Notes under the pieces: generated by a model | The model's database searches: none | Told to the model about the DNA's origin: nothing | The model's input: only the letters and a program-made list of their open reading frames with translations | Shown: positions 47,147-59,126 of the stretch, piece after piece | Layout: every line of letters starts with the position of its first letter | Position numbering within the stretch: position 1 is the stretch's first letter | DNA from: Buxus sempervirens | Lineage: Eukaryota; Streptophyta; Magnoliopsida; Buxales; Buxaceae | Length of the DNA: 64,000 nucleotides | Reading direction: 5' to 3' | Assembly (NCBI GenBank): GCA_947561395.2 | Contig: OX387184.1 | Coordinates: forward strand, 42,522,766-42,586,765 | Translations under genes and position numbers: made by a program

Positions 47147-49484
47147 TACAAATATGGATTAATATAACTTTATTAGTTAACCATATATACTTATCTAATG
47201 GAATATGTAAAATCCCGAATTTTTAATAATATTAAAAATTGGATTTTTAGGAATTATTCATTAATTTAATTGATGGAAAATTCAGAAAAGGAGATTGAGC
47301 GGTCAAACCAGAGTTCTCGGGCGAATCTGATTGGAAAATTCTATTAATAAAGGTAAGGAGTATTATTTAATTTTAATTGGTTGGTTTAGGGTGGTTTGAT
47401 GATGTGGCATGCATGAGATAATAACCAAATAAGGGTGCTACTGTAGGGAGTTTGGTGGAGTGTCGCAGTATGGGATCGTGATTTAAGTTGCTCAAGGGTG
47501 GCAACTATATAAACCAAAGGAATTTCTGTTCATATGTTGGTTTGTCATTTGAGCAACCAAAATTGGAGATTAGAGAGAAGAAAGAGCTGAGCAAGGGTTT
47601 GTGGAGTCAGATCTGGAGAATTTCTGGTGATCAGAGGGATTATTTGGTGGCCGTTTAGTCTCTGTTCAAGGTAGAATTGAGAGCCTTTGCGGCAGCACTC
47701 AGATTTGTTCAAGAGCTGCAATCTGAACTATTTCAATCTGAAATTCAAGTAAGTTTGATTAATTAGGTTATAATTAGTTGAATTTATAAAGAGAAATATA
47801 GATCTGTAGAGATCTGATCAGAAAAGTGAATTTCAACAGTAACTGTTCGTGCGATCAGTTCTGGAGGCAGTATTTCAGAAATTTGTTTGAGGAATTGAGG
47901 AGTTTATTAGCTTGGATTTGCTTCTAATAGGTAAGTAGCACCTCTTATTCTTGTTTTGGATGATCAAATTGAAGTGTGGAGTTGTTTTGAGCGAATTGTT
48001 GCTGAAACTCTGTTTTTGGGTTGTTAATGGTGTTTAGCATTGTGTAGAATGAATTTGTGATTCAATTAAATTCAAATATATGTCTATAGGTTGTTTTGAT
48101 GTTTAGTAATATGCTGAAAGTGAAATGGAAGAGAAGAACAAGATCAGTCCTAGTTGAAATTGAACTGCCACAATTGATATGTCTCATTGTTGAATGGGTG
48201 CTCAGGAGGGCTCAGGGGCACCTACCTTCCCAGGGTTGGCGCCCTTACAAAAATCAAAGAATTTTAAGTTGGGCGCTCAGGACAGCTTAGGCCCTGTGGT
48301 TGGCGCCCAACATATAATCAATTCATTTAGCTTTTGTTAGTTAATTTCATTTGGAACTGACTTTAGGGGGGTTAATTTGAGATGACAAAGGGAATTTGGA
48401 GTGAGTGATGAGATGCTGAAAATAAGAATATAAATGAAGAGATTCAACAAGAAAGAATTGGTGAATGTATTTGATAAGATATAATTATTTCTAGTGCATT
48501 GAAATGATAAAAATAAGAGTTATAGGAAATTCTTTTAGGTGTAATATATCATTGAAAACTAAGTGGAGATGTATTAAGTGATAATTGCAGAAAATAAGAG
48601 GTGGAAATTTAGGATTCTTATTTAGGTAAATTAGAGGTTTTAGAGGAGGCATTGGTGGCCTATTTTAGAGGGAGAATAACTTAAGGAAAATTCTTATAGG
48701 GAAAAGTTACTGTTTGAAGTTAAAATGAGCAAGAATATATTCTGAATTTATTAATAGGTTTAAACTCAAATTTTAACATTAGATTTTACCAGATCAATCG
48801 GGAAATGGTACTTTTCATAAATTTGACTTTAAAAGGGATTTTTATGGAAGTTATGGAAGAGTTTTTAAACTAAATATATTGGTTAAATTTTGGATTACCG
48901 TAGGGTGTGTTTAGGTTCTGAATATTGCAGAATCTAGTATTAATTTGTTTTGGGGCTGAGACTACCTATTTTAGAAAATCAAATCAGATTGAATAAGAAG
49001 TAAAGAAGTTAATTACAATAATGAATTTATAGAGAAACCTTTATAAAAATTTAGCAGTTAAACTAAGTTGAGATAACTAATTTCTGACTTATTAGTTTGG
49101 TTGAAGGTCGAACTCAGATATCTTGCATTCTATTGTACCTTGTATTAGTCGAAAATGTCATGATTTTGAGAAAAACTTGCATTGAGATGTTTTTATGCGA
49201 ATTTTTACGGAAAAGGGTTTTAAACGGAATATGGATGATTGGTTTTCTAATTTCAAATTGGTTGTCCTCCATGTACTTGGAGAGATGGATTGTGATACCC
49301 ATGTACTTGGGTAGATGTTATACCTCTGTGTACTCGAGGATTCTCCATGTATTTGGGATGTTAAGGCCTCTATGTACTCAGAGATTGCCCCGTGTACTAA
49401 GGATGATATGACTGATATTGAGATGAGCTGTGCTTGCTAGATCATCGTGTTTGGTTTTGTTATTAGAGTCTAGTGGGCATAGCT

Positions 49485-52400
49485 TGTAACGCCCCGGTTC
49501 TGGGTCCATTCCCAAACCCGAAGTGCTATGGTAAATAAACAAAGCAACTAAAGAATCTGGACAATTTAAAACTTTTTCTAACTTTATAATCAGAGTAAAT
49601 GCCGAAACTTAAAATCAAATTCTCTTTATTAATCAATGAATGTGATATACAAGGATTTCAACTTCTATGAGCATCCTACATCTATACAGACTACCCAGCT
49701 ACTACTTAGCCCCAAAGTTCGACATCCTCGCCAAGAGTACCTGAAAAATGGGGAGAAACCGGAGTGAGAATAAATCTCAACAAGTAGCAGATGCATGAAG
49801 TAAAAACAGTCCATAATGATTTACAAAGATAGTCATGAGGTGAACGATAAAACCAAAACCACAATGAAACGATGATATATCAATACCAATTATCAATCCA
49901 AAACAAACACGTGTGACATAATAGGACTTGTGAACTGAAACCACTTGATAAGATATTCTTGCCTCCATAGTTCGCCACATCACGACTTACATGATAGATG
50001 GAGCCCGCACCTGCAGTCACTACCATCTCCTCCGTCAACTATCAATGCGAACCACCCCCGAGATACACGGATAGGTTGGCGAGTACAATCCAGAGCCCAA
50101 AATAAAATCCCATCATGGGTACCGCTTCTGTGGAGGCCATACCAATACGATCAAAGATAAATGGACCCACGACAATACGTCTAATACCAGTACATGTGCA
50201 AGTCAAAAGTGATCCTCAAGCATGGCCAAATCATAGCTCCAACGTGCGAGTCACAAGTAGCCTACCATCATGACCAATATAAAGCTCGTGAAAGTCGATG
50301 TCTCATTGAAGCATGCGGATGGTAACCTGAAGAACAAAATAAAAACAATTTACCGAAAGCAACCTCGGCTAAGACCAAGCCACACCTGCAGCGGTCAAGG
50401 ATTGCTGCCTACGTCGCCCGCACCTGCTAGTACGACGGACTGCATACTGGGGAGTTCCAAACAAAAATAACTTACCAGCCAATTCCCTTTCACTTCCTAG
50501 CTAAGCTATGGATCCATACTAAGCATTGCCCATTAGACAGAACTCACAATCAAAACCTCGAATAACTCAAAGACACAATATTCAATGATAAACCTCACAC
50601 CAATAATCATAAACATGTCCCAAGTGCTGTGTCCAACAATAATTTCCAAAACCACGGTGTCCAACCAAAAGATGTTCAAAATAACCATTAAACAGTTCTT
50701 AAACAGAGCTCCAGATCATATAATAAGAAAAGTGCAAGAGTTTACACAAATTCTAAATAACAGGTTCAGATTTGAGTTGTGTTAGTGTGAGCATACTTAG
50801 TTTATCTTTCTTAATTCAGTATTCAGGTTATTCTTTATTTCTTACAAGTTTACTCCAAATCCTACCCTTTGGTTCATCCTAACATCCTTACTTTTAAATC
50901 CTTATTTACCAACTAATACCCTAAATCTCTAAAACCTTTGGGTTATGTTATTGATTCTTTCCAGAAGTTAATTTAGGTCTATTATGACTTGTTAGACTAG
51001 GTTTCTTACCTAAAATCCTAATGAAAATGGTTTGAGTGCATATGTTTACAATAACTAGTCTCCTTTGATTCTTATTACATTCATTGTCCCAAATAATTAT
51101 CCTTTTATCCGAATTTAATTCCGTCACTTCCTCCATCTCAAATTATTCTATTTACATGTGTTACAACATTAAAATTCCAAGAAAAATCATTAGAAATTAA
51201 ATCTGGGCATGAATCCCAAGTTTAGAAATTTCTGACAGTTGGTCGCTCGAAGGGTCGCTTGGGTGACTGCTCTAGCAGTTAGGTTTTTAGGTTCTGTTAT
51301 TTTACAAAGGCCTATCAGCTGAATGAACGCTCGAGCGGTGTATCGAGCGCTCTGACTATTAACACCAAATTTCTAAGTTACGGAAATTTCCTAACTTTCT
51401 AACCCTAAACTAATCCCATCTTCTTTGATTTGATTTGATTCTAAACAACTAATTTCCATCCTAAACTAGCTTTGAAACAAACCTAAACTAATCCCATCTT
51501 CTTTTTACGTATCTTTAGTTTCTTTCCAAGTTAAAATCACTAAGATCAACCTTTTCTCGATCTCTAAAAGAAAGATAAAATACCAAAACAATTCCTTATA
51601 AACAAATAAGCTTTTTCCCATGAAATCCAACTTAAAAAACAATACGATCAAACATCAAAACCACAAGAAAACATGCAATTCCTCCAGTCTCAAGGGTTTG
51701 CTACTTGCCTTTTGATGAACCCAGATTTTTCAGAAACTTCGCTTGTGCCCCTTTTTGGAGCTCTACCACACCCTTTTAGACTTCTCCAATTAAAATCTCC
51801 ACCGTTCAGTTTGAAGTCTCTCATGAGTAGAACAAAACCCTAAAATTTCCGCCCATTCTAACGGTTGGATATGCCTAGCTCAGCGTTCGAAGTTGGCTGG
51901 TCGGCCATCTCTGCAACTTCTTTCTAATTCGTCATTTCTTTTCTCTCCTCTCCTTCTATTTTTGGCTCCTAACACTTATGCACGAATTTCCCTTTTCTTC
52001 TAACTTATTTTCAAAACCTAAAACACTCTTCAAATCTCTCTTTTATAGCCTCCCTACTAGTCCAATTCTAATTAAGTTTTGCTTATTCTAATATACTTAG
52101 TGTATTCCCTGTTCTACCCTTCTCCTTAATTTAACTCCTTTAACTCTTATTTAAGAAATCTCCTAACTAATTTTTGTGCTTAATACTATTCCTAATTTTA
52201 AATTGTAATTAGACTTTTATTTTTCACTCAAATTACTTATATTTGGACCCTAAATAATATAATTACCATTAGGCCCCTTTTCCCACCCTTTAAGCCTTAA
52301 TTTCATTATTTTACATCCAACTAAGCTAAGATTTAGTCTAGTTGAATTTGTTGACTAAATAATTAATTATCTTATATTCTTTCATGAATTTAACAAATTG

Positions 52401-52548
52401 AAATGACCTAATTACCCTTCCTCTTTAAATTCCTATTTTAACCATTATATCTCTCTTTAATTCTCCTACTATTATATTCCTTAGTATTTCCTCTATAATT
52501 TATCTTTTAATTATTTATTTTATTTTTAGGAAAATCCAGGGTTTTACA
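49485..52548 (-). mobile_element. Nested solo LTR, reverse orientation (3,064 bp)
   Basis: The plus strand reads TGTAACGCCCCGGTTC to CCAGGGTTTTACA, and the perfect 5 bp duplication TAGCT (49480-49484 and 52549-52553) fixes the insertion inside the family B LTR. On the minus strand it has a TATA box (GCTATAAAAGAG, about 52045), donor-like AGGCAAGTAG (complement of 51701-51710), GC island (51240-51350), TATGGATCCATA (50507-50518), hairpin (49766-49778) and CCATTTTTCAGGTAC. No genes: open frames such as 50585-50785 are LTR sequence. Confidence 0.93.
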
Positions 52549-53331
52549 TAGCTCGAGATGGATCCATTTAGGAGCTAGATAGTGGGAAGGATTGTTCTTT
52601 GCTAGTTGTAATTCTTTGTTCATGCATACGTTTCCACCGTGTACTCAGTGAGGCCTTATCGTGTACTCAGAGGGCTGCAGTTATTACTCATTTTATCGTG
52701 TACTCGGACTATGACTGGATATTACATGCCAACCCTTCTTTGTACTGGTTGGGTTCTCCTGTAATAAGACGATGATCGTATACTCGGCTTCGTACATAAG
52801 CCGGGAGGTGGCATAGTGGACATTGATATTACCCTAGTTAAAGGCAGTCTTATTTCATGAGTCCTACTGTGATGTATTATATACTAATCGATATTATGGT
52901 TTTTGGACTATTAAATGAAGTCTGTTTATTTTGTTTGGATTAGGGCTAGTCTCCTTAATGCGTTTCCATCGTGTACTCGATGAGGCCTTCCATGAGGGAT
53001 TGGCTACAGTTATACTGGATTGTCTGGAGCTAGGTCTTAACCTTTCAAAATACTCAAAGTTCATTACTATAATTGATTTGATTTACATGATGGATTCGGA
53101 TTATTCGTATTATCGTCACTGAGATATATTTTATAATTGATTCATGTTTTAGAACTGTATAAAATGTATTTGAGCATGCATGTGCTACTTACTGGGATAT
53201 TCGTATCTCATTCCGTTTTGTTTTGTTTGCTTTTGTTTTCAGATCTTGGAAAGGACGATATCGGCGGGAAATGCTTGGCTCATGTGAGTTAGACTTGGAA
53301 TATTGTATTTTATAATTGAGCTTGGGATTAT

Positions 53332-55141
53332 TGTGAGACATGGGAAAAAATCAATCTAATGATTTCCTAATCATCACACGGGATTAAATAAAACAAAAAG
53401 TCGCCACCATTCAATTTAGGTGTGAATGGACACCAAAATATCAAATAAGCACAAAAGGCAAATTTTAGGGCAAAATATCCCTCCTAAAAAAAACAACCAG
53501 AGATGGGTAAGGGGATTAAGTTATGAACAGGGGAAGGTGTTAGGCACCCCTATTCATCCACACAAGGTGGTTGCCAGGCATTGTTCATGTTTTACAAATA
53601 AAAAAAGGCTTGCTATAAAAATCAGGAAAAATCACAAAAAAGCAAAATTGTATGGTTTTTTCATATGAATAGTCTGATTGATCCAGAACTATCAAACATG
53701 ATCATACCATTCCTAGGGTTTCATGATCAAAACAAAATTGAGATAAAATCAATTTAAACCAATTTAAAGTGAAAAATCCAAAAATCTGGCTTCAAGTCAA
53801 ATTCTAGAAATCTGGAAAAATATGATTTTTATAAAATATTTCAAAATTGAACTTGAACAGTCCAGGACATAGATAAAGCCCAAATTTCACATTAAATCTG
53901 AAAATCAAAACAAAAAATACCCACATTGATGAAGAACACCAAAAGAGGAGAATTTAGACCGTAGGGTCTTCTCAATAATGAAAAACAATTTAAAAACCAT
54001 ATCATGAAACCCTAGAATTTATTTTCAGGCTTCTAGATTCAGATTTACCATATTGATCATGATAAATCCAAGATCTTAGCCTAAGACCACAAAAATCACG
54101 AAAACAGTGCTGTAGGTGCAAAAGTGGCAAAAATCCAAATTTTGGCAAAAATAGGGGATCTCATGCTATAAACATCATGGATTCATGTTATTCATTCAGA
54201 TATATCATAAAAAGCATTAAAACATGATCAGGATATTCAAAACAGCCACATCTCACAAATTAGAGCACATGGGGGTTTACCCTACAGATCCACCTGTTCC
54301 CCTTTCCCCTAGTTCTCTCTTTACGTTTTACGGCTAGAGAGACTCTTGAGGTACTTGGAGATAGGTTTGGGTACACAAACACAATCACAGGCTTTATTCT
54401 AGAAAAAGGAAAAAAACAGATATGGGGTTCTATTCTAGGGATCCACCTGTTCCCCTTTCCCCTAGTTCTCTCTTCACGTTTTACGGCTAGAGAGACCCTT
54501 GAGGTACTTGGAGACAAGTTTAGGGATACAAAATAGATATGGCCTTATCTACAGCAATAGAGATGATCCTATTACTTCTAGAATTGAAGACAGAAAATAA
54601 AAAAGGATAGGGGACTTACCTGGATTGAGCAGGCAGAGCAGCAGGGATTCCTTTCCTTCTCTTGGAGCTTTTGATTCTTCAAATTTTCGTGGCCTTTAGC
54701 TAGAGGAAAGAGCCTCTATTTATAGACACGCCCAGGGGCATGGTTGGTCCAGAAGGATATAGCCTGGTCTTTAGGATAGAGTGAAAGTTGGAGATAATGC
54801 CCATCCATATCCAACCAAGGATAAATGAGATAATTCGAACAGATAAATAAGAGAATTCGCTTATCCAAGAGAGATATTTGGGTGCAGATAAGGCTCAAAA
54901 ATCAAAAAGGTAAAATTCGCACAAAGACCTCCGTGACCGTATATATATTACGGTTGCGCCCTGCCCATATTATTAATACGGGCACGCCGTGATCGTATAT
55001 CAATTGCAGGTATGACCAGTCCGTAAACAAAATACGGTCATGACCAGTTTGGCCAGATTTTACACTTTTTTGACCTGTTTCAAATCCCAATTAATATTTT
55101 CAATTATTTTCTCATTTTTAGTGCAATTTGGGGTGTCTACA
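53332..55141 (-). mobile_element. Nested solo LTR (1,810 bp), TGTAGACACC type
   Basis: The perfect duplication ATTAT (53327-53331 and 55142-55146) marks it. The minus strand begins TGTAGACACCCCAAATTGC and ends CCCATGTCTCACA, so the termini are short inverted repeats. Minus-strand words GGTGCCTAACACCTTCCCC and GTGGCGACTTTTTG are typical of large gypsy (Tat/Ogre-like) LTRs. It contains an internal tandem duplication and no genes. Confidence 0.9.
54277..54520. repeat. Tandem duplication, about 155 bp period
   Basis: GATCCACCTGTTCCCCTTTC begins at 54286 and again at 54440, each followed by CTAGTTCTCTCTT, TTTTACGGCTAGAGAGAC and TTGAGGTACTTGGAGA. The two copies are nearly identical, so the duplication is young relative to most repeats here. 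Confidence 0.9.
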
Positions 55142-55279
55142 ATTATAGTGCACTCTGATTTTATAGTTATTGTTTTGTTCATGTTTTTCCTTCACTCTGA
55201 TATTGCGATCTTATGTGATATATTAACCTTCGGAGATGAGTTACGGTTTCACTACGTAACTCGGATTCGGGGCGTTACA

Positions 55280-56235
55280 ATTAATTAACGATATATATGT
55301 TATTTTATTAATTTATATAAGTTTAGTAAGACTTTAATCAACATTTATTAATGTCTCTCTTATTAGTTTATCAATATACAACTAATTTTTAAATTATTTT
55401 TTTAATAAAATAAAATAAAATATTTAGATAGAATTCTATAAAAGTAATGAAATTTTATTATTAATAGAAAATTATAAGACTTCGGTTTGTTTCAGCTGAA
55501 AGCTGAAAGACTTCGGTTCATTACTAACCATGAACAAAGCTTGAAAAGATAATAATTTATATATGCAAGCACCATGGTTTCATCTGTTTCGAGCATCATG
55601 ATGAATATATAATCACAAATTTTGAGTTTTTCCAACATCAAGTCGTTCTTTTGTGGGCAAGTCCAACTATGGCCTCTTTCAAAAAAGTATAGTAGGCTAT
55701 TAATGTTGATAAAATTTAAGATAAGAACATAAGAAAAAAATTACCCTCACACATTATTTATTAACTACTAGTTTGAAATAGTCTCTTATTAGTTAATAAA
55801 AATTTCTATCTTTTGTGGGATTTTCCTTTTTCGTTTTTTTTGGAGATTTATTAGTTTGGTTTTATTAAGTAAAGATTTGGAATTGATCATTTAGATTTTC
55901 AATATAACATGACTATATAGGATAAATATCTTTAATTTAATAAAAATAATTATTTTGCTTTAGTTTTGTCAAACCCTAGAATGGAAATAAAACTAAGTAA
56001 AGACTCTAAAACAAAACTATAAACAAGAAATTTATAGTCTAAACCCTATATATAACAGTAAATATAAATAATTAAAATAAACTATTTAAACTGAATAAAA
56101 GGAAGGAATTGTTCGTCTAAGTAGAAATTCTAAAATATTAATGATTAATGATATATATATTATCCTATTTTATATGTTATCCAATTTTAGTTACTAATTT
56201 AAATAGACATCTATCTTAGTAATGTACTTTTATAT
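55280..56235. other. AT-rich spacer
   Basis: About 950 bases between two LTRs, very AT-rich, with no coding frame, RNA gene or bounded repeat that I can see. Confidence 0.5.
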
Positions 56236-59126
56236 TGTAACGCCCCCGATATGAGTTACGTAGAGAAACCATAACTCATCTCCAAAGGGTAATCTTTTCC
56301 ATCCAAGATTGATATATCAGAGTGAAAGAGAACATGAAATGAATAATATTCTACTAAACCAGAGTCAACTACATTCCAAACTAAATACAAAAATACAGTA
56401 TCACAGCTCTCAACCTACATAAACCAAGCATTTACCTGTTGATATCGTTCTTGCCAGGATCTGAAAACAAACCGATAAAAACAAAACACGCGTGAAACTA
56501 ATGTCCCAGTAAGTAGCACAATGCATGATAAGAACATTTTATGCAAGTCTTTAAACAATTTAGTAGCATGCTTATATACTATACGATCTAGCAAAATCAT
56601 ACTAAGAAGCATATCAATCTCGTATAAACAATACTTTGAACTTGGTGCATTCATAAATCATAAACAGATAAACTCAAATTAATCCAAACTACGATATCAG
56701 TAAAATCTCAGTAAAAATCTCATGTCCAATTCGCCCCCTTACGACTTACAGGGAAAGATCTAGCTAGGATCGCTCTTCCCAAGCGGCTCACTCAAGCATG
56801 AGACATGCATGAGCTGGCAAGTACAACACAGTCGAACTAGTTAGTGGGTTAGTGATCTCTCATAGACCATCAAGTTAGTGATCTCATCTCTATGAGCCCA
56901 TCGAGTTGACTTTACTGGTTGCTGTGGCACATTCTGAGGTGGATGCAAGTTCACAACCCCCGGCCCATCATGAGCTATGGTGAACGGCCATCCACAACCC
57001 CCCTACGTCGCCCGCACCTATTAGTACGATGGACCGCATACTGGGGAGTTCCGAACAAGAATAACTTACCAGCCAATTCCCTTTCACTTCCTAGCTAAGC
57101 TATGGATCCATACTAAGCATTGCCCATTAGACACAACTCACAATCAAAACCTCGAATAACTCAAAGATGCAATATTCAATGATAAACCTCGTACCAATAA
57201 TCATAAACATGTCCCAAGTGCTGTGTCCAGCAATAATTTCCAAAACCACGGTGTCCAACCAAAAGATGTTCAAAATAACCATTAAACAGTTCTTAAACAG
57301 AGATCCAGATCATATAATAAAAAAAGTGCGAGAGTTTACACAAATTCTAAATAACAGGTTCAGATTTGAGTCGTGTTAGTGTGAGCATACTTAGTTTATC
57401 TTTCTTAATTTAGTATTCAAGTTATTCTTTATTTCTTACAAAATTTACTCCAAATCCTACACTTTGGTCCATCCTAAAATCTTTACTTTTAAATCCTTTA
57501 TTTACCAACTCATACTCTAAATCTCTAAAACCTTTTGGTTATGCTATTGACTCTTTCTAGAAGTTAATTTAGGTTTACTATGACTTGTTAGACTAGGTTT
57601 CACACTTAGAATCCTAATGAAAATAGTCTGAGTGCATATGTTTATCTTAACTAGTCTCCTTTGATTCTTATTACATTCATTGTCCCAAATAATTATCCTT
57701 TTATCCAAATTTAATTCCGTCACTTCTTACATCTCAAATTACCCTATTTACATGTGTTGTATCATTAAAATTCCAAGAAAAATCATTAGAAATTGAATCT
57801 GGGCACGAAATCCAAGTTTAGAAATTTCTGACAGTTGGTCGCTCAGGCGACTGCTCTAGTGGTTAGGTTTTCAGGTTCTGTTATTTTTCAAAGACCTATC
57901 GCCTGAGGTAACGCTCGAGCGGTGTATCGAGCGCTCCAGCTATAATACCGTTTTTCTTCAATTTACGGAAATCTTAAAACTTTCCTTACATACTATTTAC
58001 TTGTTTTGATTCTAAACATCTAATTTCCATCCTAAACTAGTTCTAGGACAACCCTAAACTAGTCCTATCACCTTTCTCCTTATCTTGAGTTTCTTTTTAT
58101 GTTCAAACTCACCATGATCAACCTTTTCTTGATTTCTAAAAAAAGTTAAATCACCAAACAATTCTTTATAAACAAATAAGCTTTTCCCATGAAATCCAAC
58201 TTCGAAAACAATACGATCTAACATAAAAATCACAAGAAAAACATGCAATTCCTCCAGTCTCAAGGGTTTTCTACTTGCCTTCTGATGAACCCAAATTTTT
58301 CAGAAACTTCGCCTGTGCCCGTTTTTGGAGCTCTACCGCACCCCTTTAGACTTCTCCAATTAAAATCTCCACTGTTCAGTTTGAATTCTTCCATGAGTAT
58401 AACAAAACCCTAAAATTTCAACCCATTCTAACGATTGGATATTCCTAGCTCGCCGTTCGAAGTTGGCTGGTCGGCCATGTCTGCAACTCTTCTTCTTTCT
58501 AATTCCTCATTTCTTTTCTCTTTTCTCTCCTTCTATTTTTGGCTCCTATCACTTATGCACGAATTTCCCTCTCCTTCTAACTTATTTTCAAAACCTAAAA
58601 CACTCTTTAAACCTCTCTTTTATAGCCTCTCTAATAGTCCAATTTTAATTAGGTTTAGCTTATTCTAATATACTTAGTGTGTTCCCTCTTCTACCCTTCT
58701 CCTTAATTTAACTCGTTTAACTCTCTTTTAAGGAATCTCCTAATTAATTTTCGTGCTTAATCTTATTCTTAATTTTAAATTGAAATTAGACTTTTATTAT
58801 TCACCAAAATTACCTATATTTTGGACCCTAAATAGTATAATTACCATTAGGCCCTTTTTCCACCCTTTTAAGCCTTAATTTCATTATTTTACATCCAACT
58901 AAGCTAAGATTTTGTCTAGTTGAATTTATTAACTTAATAACTAATTATCTTATATTCTTTCATGAATTTAACAAATTGAAATGACCAAATTACCCTTCCT
59001 CTTTAAATTCCTATTTTAACTTTTATATCTCTCTTTAATTCTCCTATTATTATATTTCTTAATAGTCTCTTCACAATTTATCCTTTAATTATTTATTTTA
59101 TTTTTAGGAAAATCCAGGGTTTTACA
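56236..59126 (-). mobile_element. Chimeric LTR, reverse orientation (2,891 bp)
   Basis: The plus strand reads TGTAACGCCCCCGATATGAG to CCAGGGTTTTACA. From about 57000 to the end it is nearly identical to 50400-52548. The first 760 bases instead resemble the 3' ends of families A and B (complement of TACGTAACTC...GGGGCGTTACA, and TTTGTTTTCAGATCCTGG at 56455-56475). Modules on the minus strand: donor-like AGGCAAGTAG (complement of 58271-58280), GC island CGCTCGAGCGG (57910-57940), TATGGATCCATA (57101-57112). Flanks TATAT and GTAAG do not match. Confidence 0.88.

Larger units (their letters stand above)
47206..55279 (+). mobile_element. LTR, family B, second copy, with two nested LTRs
   Basis: TGTAAAATCCCGAATTTTTA start and TCGGGGCGTTACA end match the complete copy at 18399-21298. 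Modules: TATA (ACTATATAAACC, 47507), donor-like GGTAAGTAGCACC (47930-47942), GC island (48195-48310), TGTACTTGG array (49265-49430), ATAGCT|CGAGATGGATCCATTT split by an insertion, GGGATATTCGTATCTC (53194-53209), TTTTGTTTTCAGATC (53235-53247). Two solo LTRs lie inside (49485-52548, 53332-55141), and without them the LTR is about 3.2 kb. The flanks GAATA and ATTAA do not match, so the locus has been rearranged or the duplication has decayed. Confidence 0.88.

Noticed and set aside
50585..57379. Paired frames at 50585-50785 and 57167-57379 encoding similar peptides
   Set aside because: They are the same segment of two related LTRs, on the antisense strand. Conservation reflects recent common origin, not coding function.
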